From Paulownia fortunei (lineage: Eukaryota > Streptophyta > Magnoliopsida > Lamiales > Paulowniaceae), in the NCBI GenBank assembly GCA_019321725.1, contig CM033124.1:7502001-7566000 (forward strand): a stretch of DNA of 64,000 nucleotides. The letters run 5' to 3'. The position numbers were made by a program, and so were the translations under genes. This document shows positions 12,417 through 25,437 of this stretch, piece after piece. Position 1 is the stretch's first letter; the number at the start of each line of letters is the position of its first letter. A model generated the notes under the pieces. It did no database searches and was not told where the DNA came from. It worked only from the letters and a program-made list of their open reading frames with translations.

Positions 12417-15400
12417 TGTCACAACCTCCCAACAATATGTATAAAAATATATATAAACAACCTATGCAACATAATTTGTGCACGTATGCATGTGTATAAC
12501 TTTTTTTTTACTCAGTTCAACAAAACATTGATAAAAGTAAAGTGTTTTCATATCATGTCATATTATATATACATAGGTAGTTATTAAACATTAACCAAGT
12601 CTATCAAAACTATCATAAACTCAAATTCTCTATCACAAAGGAGTTTTGAAAGTGATATACGGGATAAAGTCACTAATACAATATAATAACTGTAAAATAA
12701 AAAACACAACCCACAAAATAACCCAATAGGTCGTTATCTAAGTTATTAATCTTTGAAAGCCTGTAGGAGCTCCACTGCCAGCCAGTAAACCAGAGGTCTC
12801 AAGCCTCACCATGTTCAACTACAATACATGAACTACATGAGCTAATGCCTAATAAGTAAATATCATGTATGACAAAAGTATGATATATAATATCATGCAA
12901 CTCAACTCTAAGATATGATGCTATAAATGTATCAAATTGAGTACTCATAAATCAAAGCATTTTTATTAAACATCACTTCATTTATTGGGCCATTAGCCCA
13001 CCTACTATGCCCCGGAAAGAGCTCTGAACAATATCAATATTCACATGGCCATAAATAAATTAACTCAATCCAAGGGCCATCTCCTAAGGTCACCAGAGGT
13101 CTACCCCCTGTCTTCCCCTGTGATCCTCCAGAAGTCTTCCCACTGACGGAGTTAATAAAGGCACAGTTAAGTGGTCCACCCTCTCGTGACCACCAGAGAT
13201 ACACCCCCTATCAACCCTTGTGATTCTCTAAGAAGTAACACTTACGGTACCCCAAAATAACATATAACTACGCCTCGCATGCCTCGGTACACTAGTAGTG
13301 GTCAACCAAAATATTTTCTTTCTAAAAACCATGTCTCAAATCATATCGTGCATGCGAGAACCTCCACTATACTCATATGTCATGCATGCACATGTAAATG
13401 CTCGTGAATGGTATGTTCAATATGAAATGCAAGTCATCTTGCTTTCAACATATATCAAAAATCATAAGACTCTCAGTCAAATATAATATCATCAACATAT
13501 TAGGTATAAATGATTCAAGACATACTATGTTCATGCATTGTAGTTGTAAATAGATCTTTACTTACCTTTCACTTGGTTAGTAGTTTAGTCTAGATTTGTT
13601 TATTATTTCCTTATTATTTCCCTCCAATCTTAGAAGTAAAATAGCCTGTAATATTACCTAACATCAAGCACCATTCCCAATTTGGCAAGTTGAAAGCATA
13701 AAATATCATTCTAAGACCTTAAACACCAAGCTATCTAGGTTTTACAAATTAGAACCCAATCTAGTCCCTCCAATACCTTAATTTCTCATCTTAGATACAT
13801 GTAAATATCATATAATTGAAGTATTATAACTCTAATATCATGTACCTAATTGTTAACACTCAATAGCAACATGTCTAGGTTGAAATATGCTAAGTTATCA
13901 AATGGGATAGATTCACATTTTCACATTTACTTGCTATCCAATTTAGTTACATAATAATTTTAACATCCCTAAGCATATCCAATCACTCCCAAATTTTTAC
14001 CACACGTAGACAACATGTATAACAATGTAACCATATCATATAATTTCTAAAAATCATGGATATAACTTCCCAAGTTCAGCTCTCCTCACGACATACTGAA
14101 CATATTATTTTCCTACCGTGACAGTTTTACACAATTCATGACATTAATAGTTTTAGCACCCTTAAGTTATTCAATCACTCCAAAATTTTCACCACAATTA
14201 GATAACATATATAAGAAGACAATCAGTCAAATTACATCCAAAATTAATGGATTTATTGCTGTAAAACCGGCCTCATTCACATAGGCCAGAATCTAAAATT
14301 TAAAGAAGCCAGTTTTGAGCATCTCTTTAATTATCACACTATATTTCAATTTGTAACCTCTCTAAACTTACATACATCACCTAGACTCATATATAAACAT
14401 ATATATGGTGAAATACACAGGTTTTAATCAAGTTATTATGCATAAATAAACTTTAATATCAAAAATTAGCAAGTATACATTTTCTATCCCTAGTGATTTT
14501 TATTGTGATTTTGCAACTAAAAATCCTTCTTTGTGTTTATATATAAGACAACAAATAACATCCAAACATGATTATAAAAAATAATAGAAGCTTTAAAAAT
14601 GATAAATCCTAAAATAACTCAAGAACTTAAATAAAAAACATGAGTTAAACTTACCTATGCACAGTTTTAAAATCCTACTTGCTCTTCCCTACTTCCTTTT
14701 GCTTCCTTCACCTTTTTTTCTTTACTTGGAATTACTTGAGAGCAAATTCTAAAATTACATATGAAGGTTTGGGATGTGAAATAGCTCAGAAAATAGTTTA
14801 AGGTCATGTTCAATGATAGAAATGAAGAAAGGTTGAGGTGGAAGCTTGAGGTGGCAAAGGTTGAAGTGTCAAGTGATAGTTCAAATCTGATATTTTTCAC
14901 ACCTTATACACCTCCAATATAGTATTTCTCAATATTTATTTATCTATTCACAACCTATTTTAATTGCCATATGATCGAATAATAAATATTTGCCCTAATT
15001 TCTTAACCGTTCATTCGGTCTCTAAACCGATTAACACCCAATTCTTAAATGATTGTCTAGTTTGCATTTCTAAAATCATATACACATATGGACCTTATAA
15101 TATGATACTCAAATCATATTATATCATGTCCAATATCCCAAGTGTATTAATCTATGGATATATACCTTTAAAGCACCTCGATCTAATGAATTGAATCATA
15201 TAAGCTTACTAGTGACATCTTTAACACTTCTAAAATTATAACATATAACCTATGAATGTCCAATATATTGACCAATATATTAATTTTCTTATCTACATAT
15301 AAAATTACTTAATTAGGTTATAGGATCTCGACCACTAACATCAAGTGATAACATTAGAGGTATAATGATTAAAAATGCTATAAAAGATGCGATGTAGATG

Positions 15401-15481
15401 TTAATACAAATTAGCATATAAGTAGCATGTAGTGCATGAATCATATTGGCCAAGTGAGTAGTGTGAGGCTTGGGTATTACA
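12417..15481 (-). repeat. 5' LTR of element E, about 3.07 kb
   Basis: It is bounded by TG at 12417 and CA at 15481, with a primer site just inside, so it behaves as a long LTR of the Del/Tekay type. Two diverged ~100-base units with CCAGAG and CACCCCCT or TACCCCCTGT cores lie at about 13088-13225. No second copy of this LTR is in the window. The boundary at 15481 meets Tat-type gag sequence directly, so the element appears to have landed in that older element. Confidence 0.65.
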
Positions 15482-15810
15482 TCATCCATCATTACTTCCT
15501 CAGAAAAAGGGATTCATCTTCTTGTAACTATATTCTTTCCCGCCATTTTCATCTTTATCTTCTTAAGCTCATTATGCAAATCTTCTAACTTCTCCGACAC
15601 GTCTGGTTCTTTCATTAGTGTTTTACTCTGACATTCTCCAGTATGACTCTCTTCTGGCCTTTCAGGGTAGAGTTGCTTTTTCGGTACCTTTAGTGGTGAT
15701 GGATTAGCCTTCCTCCTCCTCAAGGCTACATCCATAGTTATAGTGATTAGACTTACTAACTGCTCTATGGTAAGTTGGCTGACATTTCGTACTCTAAATT
15801 CTGGGGCCAA
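15482..15810 (-). pseudogene. Gag-leader fragment of a Tat-type Ty3/gypsy element
   Basis: The minus-strand frame 15810-15514 encodes a 98-residue segment (MAPEFRVRNVSQLTIEQLV...) rich in charged residues, with a C-terminal helix-like KLEDLHNELKKIKMKM. The adjoining leader, primer site and LTR at higher coordinates identify it as the start of a Tat-lineage element. It is interrupted by the outer end of the element E LTR. Confidence 0.55.
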
Positions 15811-16001
15811 ATTTTAACAAGGTGCCTCTATAACTTGAAGCGGTGGGGCTCTAGGTGTTATTGGTTGTGGACTATCATTTTCTCCCTAATCCTGGAATTT
15901 TGGGCCATGATTATGTCGGACAATGGGTGGTGGAGCTTCATTGGATATTCCTTCATCGCGGATTCCTTTCCCTGTCATTTCTCACACCTTAACTCATAAA
16001 T

Positions 16002-16022
16002 GTTCCCACAAACGGTGCGAAC
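16002..16022 (-). promoter_or_regulatory. Primer-binding site, Tat-type element (tRNA-Arg-like)
   Basis: The reverse strand reads GTTCGCACCGTTTGTGGGAAC. It is close to the TGGCGCCGTCTGTGGGAA site typical of plant Tat/Ogre-group elements and lies next to an LTR end. Confidence 0.65.
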
Positions 16023-16023
16023 T

Positions 16024-16721
16024 TGTTATGCACCGATCGAAAAAGGTTCACCCCAAGTAATAATCTACTGTTTTTGCTTATTTCCTCCTCCTTGGATCAC
16101 CTGCAAAAGAAGCTGGAGTGACCCACGTAAGAACTCAAATGCTCAAGTCATCGGATGTATCCTCACAGAAGGTGAAAGCAAGTAGAAATATATGTATCTA
16201 AGGTATGAAAAGTATAACCTATAAAATGAAGTGAATTCCTTCATTTATAGATATCAATCAAGGGTAAAAGGGAGATTTCAAATCTTAATTTATTGTAACA
16301 AATTACTGTACACGTATCCACATTCTATGATTTACCCTAAATAATATTTTCTATCATTTTCTAACCATAACCATTTCACCTGGGTTTTCCATGTGAACTT
16401 GCCCAACCTAACAGTCTGCAAGTCCTTCAATACTAGATATGCACCTCTTGCAACATGCACAATAATTTATGCAACTCTCACAGCTCACGCATTGAGCTAA
16501 CACAACCACTTATCGACTTTCCATAGAACATATGATAGTTTTGCCTATTAATCCATGCCCTAAGCCTTATGGCCTGAGCTACATAAGTCCGACCTCACCT
16601 ACACCACATTAGCCTGTTGCTTATAATCCAAGCTACCCGACCTGACCTACACCACATTAGAATTTTTGCTTATATACCGAGGTATATAGGTCCAACCTAA
16701 CCTATACCACATCAAATAACA
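16024..16721 (-). repeat. LTR of the Tat-type element, about 0.7 kb
   Basis: The segment begins TGTTAT and ends ATAACA, the short inverted termini expected of an LTR, and the primer site abuts its start. On the minus strand a TATA box (CTATAAATGA, plus-strand 16241-16250) lies in a plausible promoter position. At 16565-16720 three diverged ~55-base units share CGACCTxACCTACACCACAT. Confidence 0.65.
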
Positions 16722-17383
16722 CTTTGAGTACCAGTTGATTTTCTCCATTTTCTAAATTTATTCACTATTTAAGTATTTTAATATACGCTTTATTTTTTTC
16801 TAAAGTTATAAATATTTTAAACTTTTTACATTTAAATAAGTCATTAGTAGTTATTTTAATTATTTAGTAGAAATCAATATATTTTTTAATGAAGTTAGCT
16901 GATTGGTTTTCCTAGACTTGTTAGTTAGTTTTGTTTTGAATTTAAATGAATTTTCTCATACTGATTAGAGGAATTTCATTAACTGAATTGTAGGAATATT
17001 AAATTTTGAAAATAATGCTCAACTTTAAGCTTTTCACATTTAAGTATGTGATGAAATGTTTACATAATAATAGTACTAGTAAAAATATTTTTTTTTATTT
17101 TTACCAATTTTTAAAATTTAAAACATTATATAGTTAGTCAAGGTTCGATTTGGTTTTCCGTAACTCAAAATATTGGGGGCGATGAGTATATAAGAATGGA
17201 ATTAGGTAGAAATGAAATGATGATCATTGAAAAATAAATGATATGACCATAGTATTTTCTATATTGGGTATCAACAAGAAATGAAAAAGGAAAGAAATTA
17301 TAATGCCCAATTATCAATTCTCTCCTACATAACCAATAATAAGCATTTTGCATCAGTATACATCTAATCAATATGGATTATAG
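16722..17383. other. AT-rich spacer, nothing recognised
   Basis: This is mostly A/T-rich sequence with T runs. The true left edge of element C may lie within it, because LTR homology with the 3' copy only starts at about 17384. No coding frame or repeat with a partner in the window was found. Confidence 0.4.
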
Positions 17384-19442
17384 GATTATGACATACAAAT
17401 AGCATGATTGCATGAATATGAATAATTGTTAGTATATGCTCCACTTATATTTTAACATGTATTAGTACATGGAATATGAGATCAAACCTTTTGTTCTTGA
17501 TTTAAAATATTCTTTAAGTGCCTTTTATAGTGAAAAGTTCGGTATCTTGGTTAAGGAAGATTGATGTATTGAACGGCCACAAAATGAATTATTTGTATTG
17601 CTCCATACTTGTTACATTCTAAAGTGATTATTTGTCTAAATATTTGATTGAAATATGTTACATTTGGCTAAGAACTAAGTATGTAAAATGGTGCAATTTG
17701 ATTGGTTGGTTGAGTATGTTGCATGAAATTATTCTAAACCGCATTACACTTGATTATAACACCAAAGTATCAATTTTTGTCATCTCCCTAGTCCATAAAT
17801 GTGGATTTTGGCATGAGAAGACACCAAGCAGGATGCAATCGATCATAGCCCTCCACTTACCTCTCTTTGAAAGGTCAAAGAAATCATTTTCATCCATATT
17901 TCTTGTGGAAGCACCTAAAAAATGACTAGCCCTTATTCTTTTTTAATGTTTCTTATGATGAATTTATAGTATCTTAGATGGTTACATATTTTAGTATGTC
18001 TTTGTATGATTGTAAACTTAAGTAGGTTACACTTGAAGTCAAAACCAAGCAGTTAAACTAGTTTTTAGCAAAATTGATAACCTTGTGAAATATGCTTAAT
18101 TTACTTATTTTTATTGATTTTCTAATGCTTATATTATGTTTGAAAGTACCTACAAATGATTGTGAACAGTTACAATTAGGTTGCTTAATTGAAGGTAAGA
18201 ATCAATTTAAGTTAGAATCGAGTTTAAGTCTTGTTAATTTGGATTGTGTGCATGTTTTAGGAGTTGCCCTAATATTCATGTTTTAATTATTAGTGATTTA
18301 GTGGCTGCCCTAATATTTAATATCTTGATTTAGTAGTAACATATGGAGTATGCATTATTTTTAAGCTCATGTAATTAATGTGGAATTGTTTGCAAAGGAT
18401 TAAAAAAGTGTATATGATTTTAATTAGAATAGATTATGTGATTTATAAAAAGGATATTAAATGGTACATGATTTGATTATGTTAGGCCTTTAACACATCC
18501 TATCTTCCAAAGAGATTAACCTTTTCACTTAGCACAAAGTGGACTTGAGGTAAGTTGAAACTTTCACTTATTGTATCACAAGAATCATATAATGTTGTTC
18601 ATCTTTTAATGTGATTGTCATTATCTGTCAAATGATGTAATATTTGATGCATTTATGGTTCGTGAAGCATGATACTATTAAGAATATAATGAGATTTTTC
18701 AAAATAAAGTATAGTACTTGATTGATTGTCGGGTAGACAAAGGAATGCGGAAGGGACCAACAAACCCAACAAATGGTGGTAAATATTTAAGGTTGAAAAA
18801 AATGATATATGAAAGCCACAATAAATGAGATAGAATACGGCTAATATCTGAGGTTGAAAGATCAAGTATGGAAAGCCCGTATTATTTCTCTTATTGGCCA
18901 ATCATTATGAACAGGTTATGACAGCTACGGTCTATCACTATTAGTTAGGTACCACACTTCAAGGGCCTTAAAGGGTGATTTATGAATGAAAGTTATTAAA
19001 TAGAATAATGCATTTAATGATTTATGAGATGTTCATATATGCTACTTGTTATTGCATCAGTTTCACCTTACTGAGCCTTTAGCTCATTAGATTCATGTGA
19101 TACAGGTGGAAATGTATAGGTTTAGATGTTGACTGAGTCTCTAGAGCGGTTGGACAGAGATTTGTTCATATGCCATGCTTCGAACTATTTTGTAGTTTAT
19201 TTTGAAAATAGAGTTTTGTTTTTAAATAAGCCACTCTATTATGATTTTGTAAATAGATGTACTCAGTTTTGATTTATGTTTATGTATATGGTGTGTTTAA
19301 AACAATTGAAGTTCTTTCTCTTATAGCTAAAAATGAGAACTTTTATTAAAATCATAACTCTAGTATTGATAAAAAGTTAACATTTGTTGACTTAACTGTA
19401 TTAACTTGTTAAAGCTCTATAGTTTGGCTAAAGGGTGTTATA
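17384..19442 (+). repeat. 5' LTR of element C
   Basis: It matches 22736-24937 along its length, ending GGTGTTATA at 19442 where the 3' copy has GATGTTACA. Relative to the 3' copy it lacks about 150 bases (23281-23431) between two TATTCT words, pointing to a short-homology deletion. Its outer left edge is uncertain. The small open frame at 17632-17925 recurs in the other LTR and is not a gene. Confidence 0.8.
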
Positions 19443-19447
19443 GTTTG

Positions 19448-19459
19448 TGGTATCAGAGC
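19448..19459 (+). promoter_or_regulatory. Primer-binding site of element C (initiator tRNA-Met)
   Basis: TGGTATCAGAGC, complementary to initiator tRNA-Met, lies five bases after the LTR end. Confidence 0.9.
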
Positions 19460-19645
19460 GGAGGTTTAGTCGTTCTTGTAGACAGAAGAAGGTATATGAA
19501 CATATCCTGGCTGGGAAACTCAGTCAACTACTTGTTTATTTGCCTTTATGTATATTTGATTATATTTTATTTTATGTTATTATCATGATTATGCATTTAT
19601 TATTGGCTAATGAATGGAATGAGATTGGGCAATGCATATCAGGTC

Positions 19646-20610
19646 ATGGCACCAAAAAAGAAGATAATGGATGATCATGAGGGTAATCATAATGTGGTGG
19701 ATAATTTGATTGATCTCATTCAACAACATACTAGAATGCACGGTGAACAGATACACCAATTGCTAGATATGCAATAAAGAAACCAAGAACAAAATCAATG
19801 ACTTCTTCCGCGACAAGATCGATAGGATAATTCATAGGCTGTATATGAGAAGTTTAGAAAGATGAAACCTGTTAATTTTACTGGTGGGTCTGATCATATG
19901 GTTGCAGAGGAATGGGTTAAATTATTGGATACTATACTTGACTACATGCGAATTGATGATGCTGAGAAGGTACTCTGTGCAATTTTCTTATTGAAGAAGG
20001 ATGCTAGAACTTGGTGGAAAGGAGCTAAACTTGCAGCGAAAATGGAAGAGCTAACTTGGGAGAGGTTTAAAATAATCTTTTATGATAAGTATTTGATTAG
20101 AGATGCTAGGTCCCTCAAAGTAAAAGGATTTTTGGAGTTAAAACAATGAGGGATGTCTGTATGTGATTATGTGAGAAAATTTGAAGAGGGTTTCAAGTAC
20201 ATGCTGTACATCGCCAGAGACAACAATGAGAAGATGAATCATTTCTTAAGGGGCTTTAATCCTGAAATTAGAAAAGATGTAAAATGTCTTCAGTAATAGA
20301 GTTCAGAGAACTGGTGGACAAGGCTTTAATGGCTGACTTAGATAAGAAAGAAATTGAGAAATTTCATCAGCAAAAGAAGCAAGTATTCACTCCAAAAAAT
20401 TTGAACCAGTGGAAGAAAGAATAGCAAAAATCAAACTAAGGAAATGAAAAGTGTCCTAGATTTGGGCAGACTTCTACTGCAGTTGAAAGGCCTAAATGTG
20501 CTAAGTGTGGGAAGAATCATTTTGGGGAATAATATAGTTGTACTAATCGTTGCTTTAAGTGTAAAAAGCCTAGACATATAGCAAATGATTACCCAACAGT
20601 GTAGGGAAAA
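19646..20610 (+). pseudogene. Gag, element C
   Basis: The frame opens at an ATG at 19646 (MAPKKK...), has stops in the linker, then runs open from 19862 to 20149 with the gag core [20 protein letters not shown] and [12 protein letters not shown]. It continues with further stops to a double zinc-knuckle region at about 20493-20595 (CAKCGKNHFGE and CFKCKKPRHIAND). In both knuckles the last metal ligand is lost or displaced. The particle protein is non-functional. Confidence 0.8.
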
Positions 20611-20631
20611 GTTTAGGGGAGAGTATATGCA

Positions 20632-20997
20632 ATGACACAAGAACAAGCTGATGTAGATGCTTCCATAGTCACAGGTACTATTTTAATTTCGAGGATACCT
20701 GCAAGTGCATTGATAGATTTTGGATCTATGCATTCATTTGCATCACGTGCATTTGTGAGAAAATTGGGCATTACACCAAATTTATTACAAGTAAGGTACA
20801 GTGTGACTATTCCATCTAGGAAAGAAATAGATTCCAACCAAATGTTAAGGTCTTGTTCTATTCAGATTAGTGATAGGACTCTCTATGCAGATCTTGTTAT
20901 TTTACCGATGCTAAATTTTGAGGTTATTTTGGGTATGGATTGGCTTACCAAATATCATACAACAATTGATTGTAACAAGAAGATTGTGATTTTTTAG
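20632..20997 (+). pseudogene. Aspartic protease, element C
   Basis: The open segment of 121 residues has the retroviral-type protease layout: ASALIDFGSMHSFAS at the active site and VILGMDWLTKYHTTIDC near the end. The catalytic Asp is followed by Phe instead of Ser or Thr (DFG for DSG/DTG), which should cripple it. It lies between the zinc knuckles and reverse transcriptase as expected. Confidence 0.8.
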
Positions 20998-21179
20998 CCA
21001 CCTCAAGAAGAGTAGTTTATGTTTAGTGGTACCTCATTCTCACAGTCCTTACCTATTATATCTGCTTTGAAAGCTTAAAAGATGTTGAATAAAGGTTGTG
21101 TTGGATATTTGGCAAGTGTTCTGGACATCTCAGTTGAAGCACAATTGAAGCCAGAAAATATAGATGTGGTTTAAGAATT

Positions 21180-22735
21180 TCTTAAGGTATTTCTAAATAA
21201 TTTATCGAAATTGCCACTAGATCGAGAGATTGAATTTGTGATTGATGTTATGCTAAGGACCACCCTATTTCTAAAGCACCATATCGAATGGCACCAATAG
21301 AATTAAAATAGTTAAAAGTTCAATTGCAAGAATTGCTTGATAAGCATTTTATTCACCCTAGTCTTCTCCTTAGGGAGCACCCGTGTTGTTCATGAAAAAA
21401 AAAGATGGTACATTGCGGTTGTGCATTGATTATAGAGAGTTGAATAAAGTAACAATCAAGAATAAGTATCCATTTCCAAGAATAGATGATTTGTTTGATC
21501 AATTGCAGGGAGCATCAGTATTTTTTAAGATTGATTTGTGCTCTGGGTATCATCAATTAAAGATCAAGGAAGAAAACATACAAAAGACTGCATTTCGAAT
21601 AAGGTATGGACATTATGAATTTCTAGTGATGCCCTTCGGTTTAACCAATGCTCCTGCAGCTTTTATGGATCTAATGAATAGGTGTTCAAGCAATATCTCG
21701 ATAAATTTTATGATTATGTTTATTGATGACATCGTAATTTATTTACGAGATAAAGAAGAACACAAGGAACATTTGAAAATTGTGCTGCAAGTCCTTAAGG
21801 AAAAGTAGTTGTGTGCTAAATTCAAGAAGTGTGAGTTTTGGCTTGAACAAGTGGTATTTCTAGGTCATGTAGTATCTAAGAATGGTATTTCTGTTGATTA
21901 AGGAAAGGTAGAAGTTGTCATTAAGTGGCCAACACCAACAAATGTACCAGAAGTAAGGAGTTTCTTAGGATTAGCAGGGTACTATCGATGATTTGTTCAG
22001 GAGTTTTCAAAGATAGCAACTCCATTGAGAATGTTGACAAGAAAGAATGTGAAGTTCTTGTAGACCTATGCTTGTGAAAGAAGTTTTCAAGAATTGAAAT
22101 ATAAATTGACTATAGCTTTTGTTCTTGCCATTCCAACAGGAACTGGTGGATTTGTGGTGTATAGCGACGCTTCAAAAAATGATTTGGGTTATGTTTTGAT
22201 GCAAAATGGAAAGGTTATTGCCTATTCTTCAAGGCAATTGAATGAATATGAAAAGAATTATCCAACCCATGATTTAGAACTTGCTGCTATGGTTTTTGTC
22301 TTGAAAATTTGGAGACATTATTTGTATAGTAATAAGTGTGAGATATACACAGATCATAAGAATTTGTAGTACTTCTTTACCCAAAAGGAGCTGAATATGA
22401 GATAAAGAAGATGGTTAGAACTTGTGAAGGATTATGATTGTGTGATCAACTATCATCCCAGTAAAGAGAATGTGGTTGCAGATGCATTGAGTAGAAAATC
22501 CAAGTCTTCTGTTTTTGTTATACAAAAGTCAGTATTACTGGATTTGTAGAGATTAGAGCATGAAATTATACCTAAAGGAAAAAAGTATTCGTTGTCAGCC
22601 TTAGTGTTGAGACTGCACTTCAAAATAAAATCAAAGAAAGTCAGAAGGTGGATATGCATTTGTGTAGATTGAAAAGAAAGATTGATGTTGAAAAGAGGCC
22701 AGACTTCTCTGTTATCGATGATGGAATTATGGCAT
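21180..22735 (+). pseudogene. Reverse transcriptase, RNase H and integrase stub, element C
   Basis: 21383-21808 holds the fingers and palm ([39 protein letters not shown] with both Asp). 21809-22090 continues the thumb and connection with stops. 22094-22369 is RNase H ([32 protein letters not shown]), and the frame continues to [10 protein letters not shown] at about 22500. The next ~230 bases resemble the start of integrase, then turn into LTR at about 22735. Stops at 21309, 21806, 21989, 22061 and 22367 fall where Gln, Arg or Trp would be expected. Confidence 0.85.
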
Positions 22736-24937
22736 ACAAATAGCATGATTGGACAAATATGAATAATTTTTATTATATGCTCTAGTTATGTTTTAACATG
22801 TATTATTACATGGAATATGAGATCAAACATTTGATTCTTGATTTAATATATTCCTTAAGTATCTTTTTGCAGTGAAAAGTTTGGTATCTTGGTTAGGAAA
22901 GATTAATGTGTTGAACGGTCATGAAATGAATTATTTGTATTTCTCCATACTTATTACATTATAAAGTGGTTATTTGCCTAAATATTTGATTGAAATATGT
23001 TGCATTTGGCTAAGAACTAAGTATGCAAAATGGTGCAATTTGATTGGTTGGTTGACTAGGTTGCATGGAATCATTCTAAACTGCATTGTACTTAATTATA
23101 ACACCAAACCATCAATTTTTGTCATCTCCCTAGCCCATAAACATGGTTTTTCACATGAGAAAACACCAAGCATGATACAACCAATCATAACCCTCCACTT
23201 ACTTCTTTTTGAAAGGTCAAAAAATCATTTTCATCCATATTTTTTGTGGAAGCACCTCAAAAATGACCAACCCTTATTCTCCTAAGTTTCTCCTAAATTT
23301 GTACACTCTCTTACTCACAAAAATTGAATTCAATTCATAGGAATCCATAAAATACAAACTAGAACAAGTTTCTATCATTTTAAGCTTGAAAACCATTGAT
23401 TTTGAAGGTTAATTCCAACTTAATCAAGGTATATTCTTTTTCAATGTTTCTTATAATGAATTTGTAGTATCTTGGATGGTTACATGTTTTAGTATGTCTT
23501 TGTATGATTGTAAACTTAATTAGGTTACACTTGAAATCAAAACTAACCTAGTTAAACTAGTTTTTAGCAAAATTGATAATCTTGTAAAATATGCTTAATT
23601 TACTTATGTCTATTGATTTTGTGATGCTTATATTATATTTGAAAGTGCCTACAAATGATTGTGAACAGTTACAATTAGGTTGCTTAATTGAAGGTAGGAA
23701 TCAATTTAGGTTAAAACCGAGTTTACGTCATGTTAATTTGGATTGTGTGCATATTTTAGGGGGTGCCATAATATTAATATTTTAATTATTAGTGATTTAA
23801 TGGCTACCCTAATATTTAATGTCTTGAATTAGTAGTAAAAAATAGAGTATGCATTATTTTTAAGGTCATATAATTAATGTGGAATTGTTTGCAAAGGATT
23901 GAAAAAGTGTATATGATTTTAATTATAAAGATTATGTGATTTATAAAAAATGATATAAAATGGTACATGATTTGATTATATTAGGCCTTTAACACATCAT
24001 ATCTTCCAAAGAGATTAACCTTTTCACTTAGCACAAAGTGGACTTGAAGTAAGTTGAAACTTTCATTTGTTGTATCACAACAATCATATAACGTTGTTCA
24101 TGTTTTAATGTGATTGTCATTATTTGTCAAATGATATAATGTTTGATGCATTTATGGTTCATGAAACATGATACTATTAAGAATATAATAAGGTTTTTGA
24201 AAAGAAAGTATGGTACATGATTGATTGTTGAGTAGACAAGGGACGCGGGAGGGATCGACAGACCCAATAAATGGTGGTAAATACTTGAAGTTGAAAGCCG
24301 GTATAGGAAAGCCACAATAAATGAGATAGAATACAGCTAATACCTGAGGTTGAAAAACCAAGTATGGAAACCCCGTATTATTTCTCTTATTGGCCAATCA
24401 TTATGAAAAGATTCCAAAAATCACAATCTATCACTATTAGTTAGATACCATACTTCAAGGGCCCTAAAGATGATTTATGAATGAAAATTATTAAATAGAA
24501 TAATGTATTTAATGATTTATGAGATGTGCATATATGCTATTTGTTATTACATCAGTTTCACCTTACTGAACCATTAGCTCATTAGATTCATGTGATGCAG
24601 GTGGAAATATACAGGTTTAGAGGTTGACTGACTCTCTAGAGCGGGCGGACAGAGATTTGTTCATATGCTATGCTTTGAACTATTTTGTAATTTATTTTGA
24701 AAACTCTGTTTTGTTTTTAAATAAGCCGCTCTGTTATGATTTTGTAAATAGGTGTACTCAGTTTTGATTTATGTTTATATATATGGTGTGTTTAAAACAA
24801 TTCAAATTTTTTCTCTTATAGCTGAAAATGGAAACTTTTATTAAAATCATAACTCTAGTATTGATGAAAAGTTAATATTTTTCGACTTAATTGTATCAGC
24901 TTGTTAAAACTCTGCAATTAGGTCAAGGGATGTTACA
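22736..24937 (+). repeat. 3' LTR of element C
   Basis: It is homologous to 17384-19442 from ATGGCATACAAATAGCATG onward and ends in TGTTACA at 24937. It keeps a ~150-base block (about 23281-23431) missing from the 5' copy. Its own left edge is a deletion junction with integrase coding sequence, so the LTR is probably not full length. Confidence 0.8.
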
Positions 24938-25437
24938 GAAATAGTCATTCTTTATTTGATTCTTATCGCATGATTCGTAATTAGAAATTATTGATATGAA
25001 TAGAATGAAATTTTTTTTAATGATCAAATTATCCTTTATCAAAAAAAAAATTAAATAAAATAATTATTCAATATGTGTGTTTTTATATATTACAGGTGAA
25101 TTCTGGTTGAAATTGAATAGAACGAATTGAGTTCTATATTAGTAGTATTTTCAAAAAATATACTTTTCAATTATAGTACTGTTTCAAACATCTATTTCAT
25201 TGTTTTGACCCAATCTCCCCTGAAATCAGCTATACTTCAAGCTTCATTTTCTAGTACAACAGAAGACTCTCTCTGGTTTTACAACTAAATTAAAAAGAGG
25301 TAAAACTGATTAACATTTTCGTAAATAATCAAAGAAGTAACTTCCACCTTAAATTCTGTTAAACAAGGCAAAGACAAGTTAATTTGCAATTTTCTCTAGA
25401 CAAGGTATTTGGGAAAGCATTCAGCACAAGACGAAAG
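24938..25437. other. AT-rich flank of element C, no gene recognised
   Basis: It contains A and T runs (for example near 25041) and no persuasive coding frame or internal repeat. It leads into the exon-like fragment at 25438. Confidence 0.4.

Larger units (their letters stand above)
17384..24937 (+). mobile_element. Ty3/gypsy retrotransposon, Del/Tekay-like (element C), integrase deleted
   Basis: Two long direct repeats flank gag, protease, reverse transcriptase and RNase H in plus orientation, with an initiator-Met primer site. After RNase H the coding sequence reaches only the beginning of integrase, and at about 22735 it switches straight into LTR sequence. Most of integrase and the polypurine tract are therefore missing. 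Many in-frame stops occur. The element is non-autonomous and old; the two LTRs differ by many substitutions and a ~150-base deletion in the left copy. Confidence 0.85.

Noticed and set aside
17632..17925. Open frame of 97 codons, with a similar 103-codon frame at 22974-23285
   Set aside because: The two frames are the same part of the two LTRs of element C; they have no known motif and are chance frames in a repeat.
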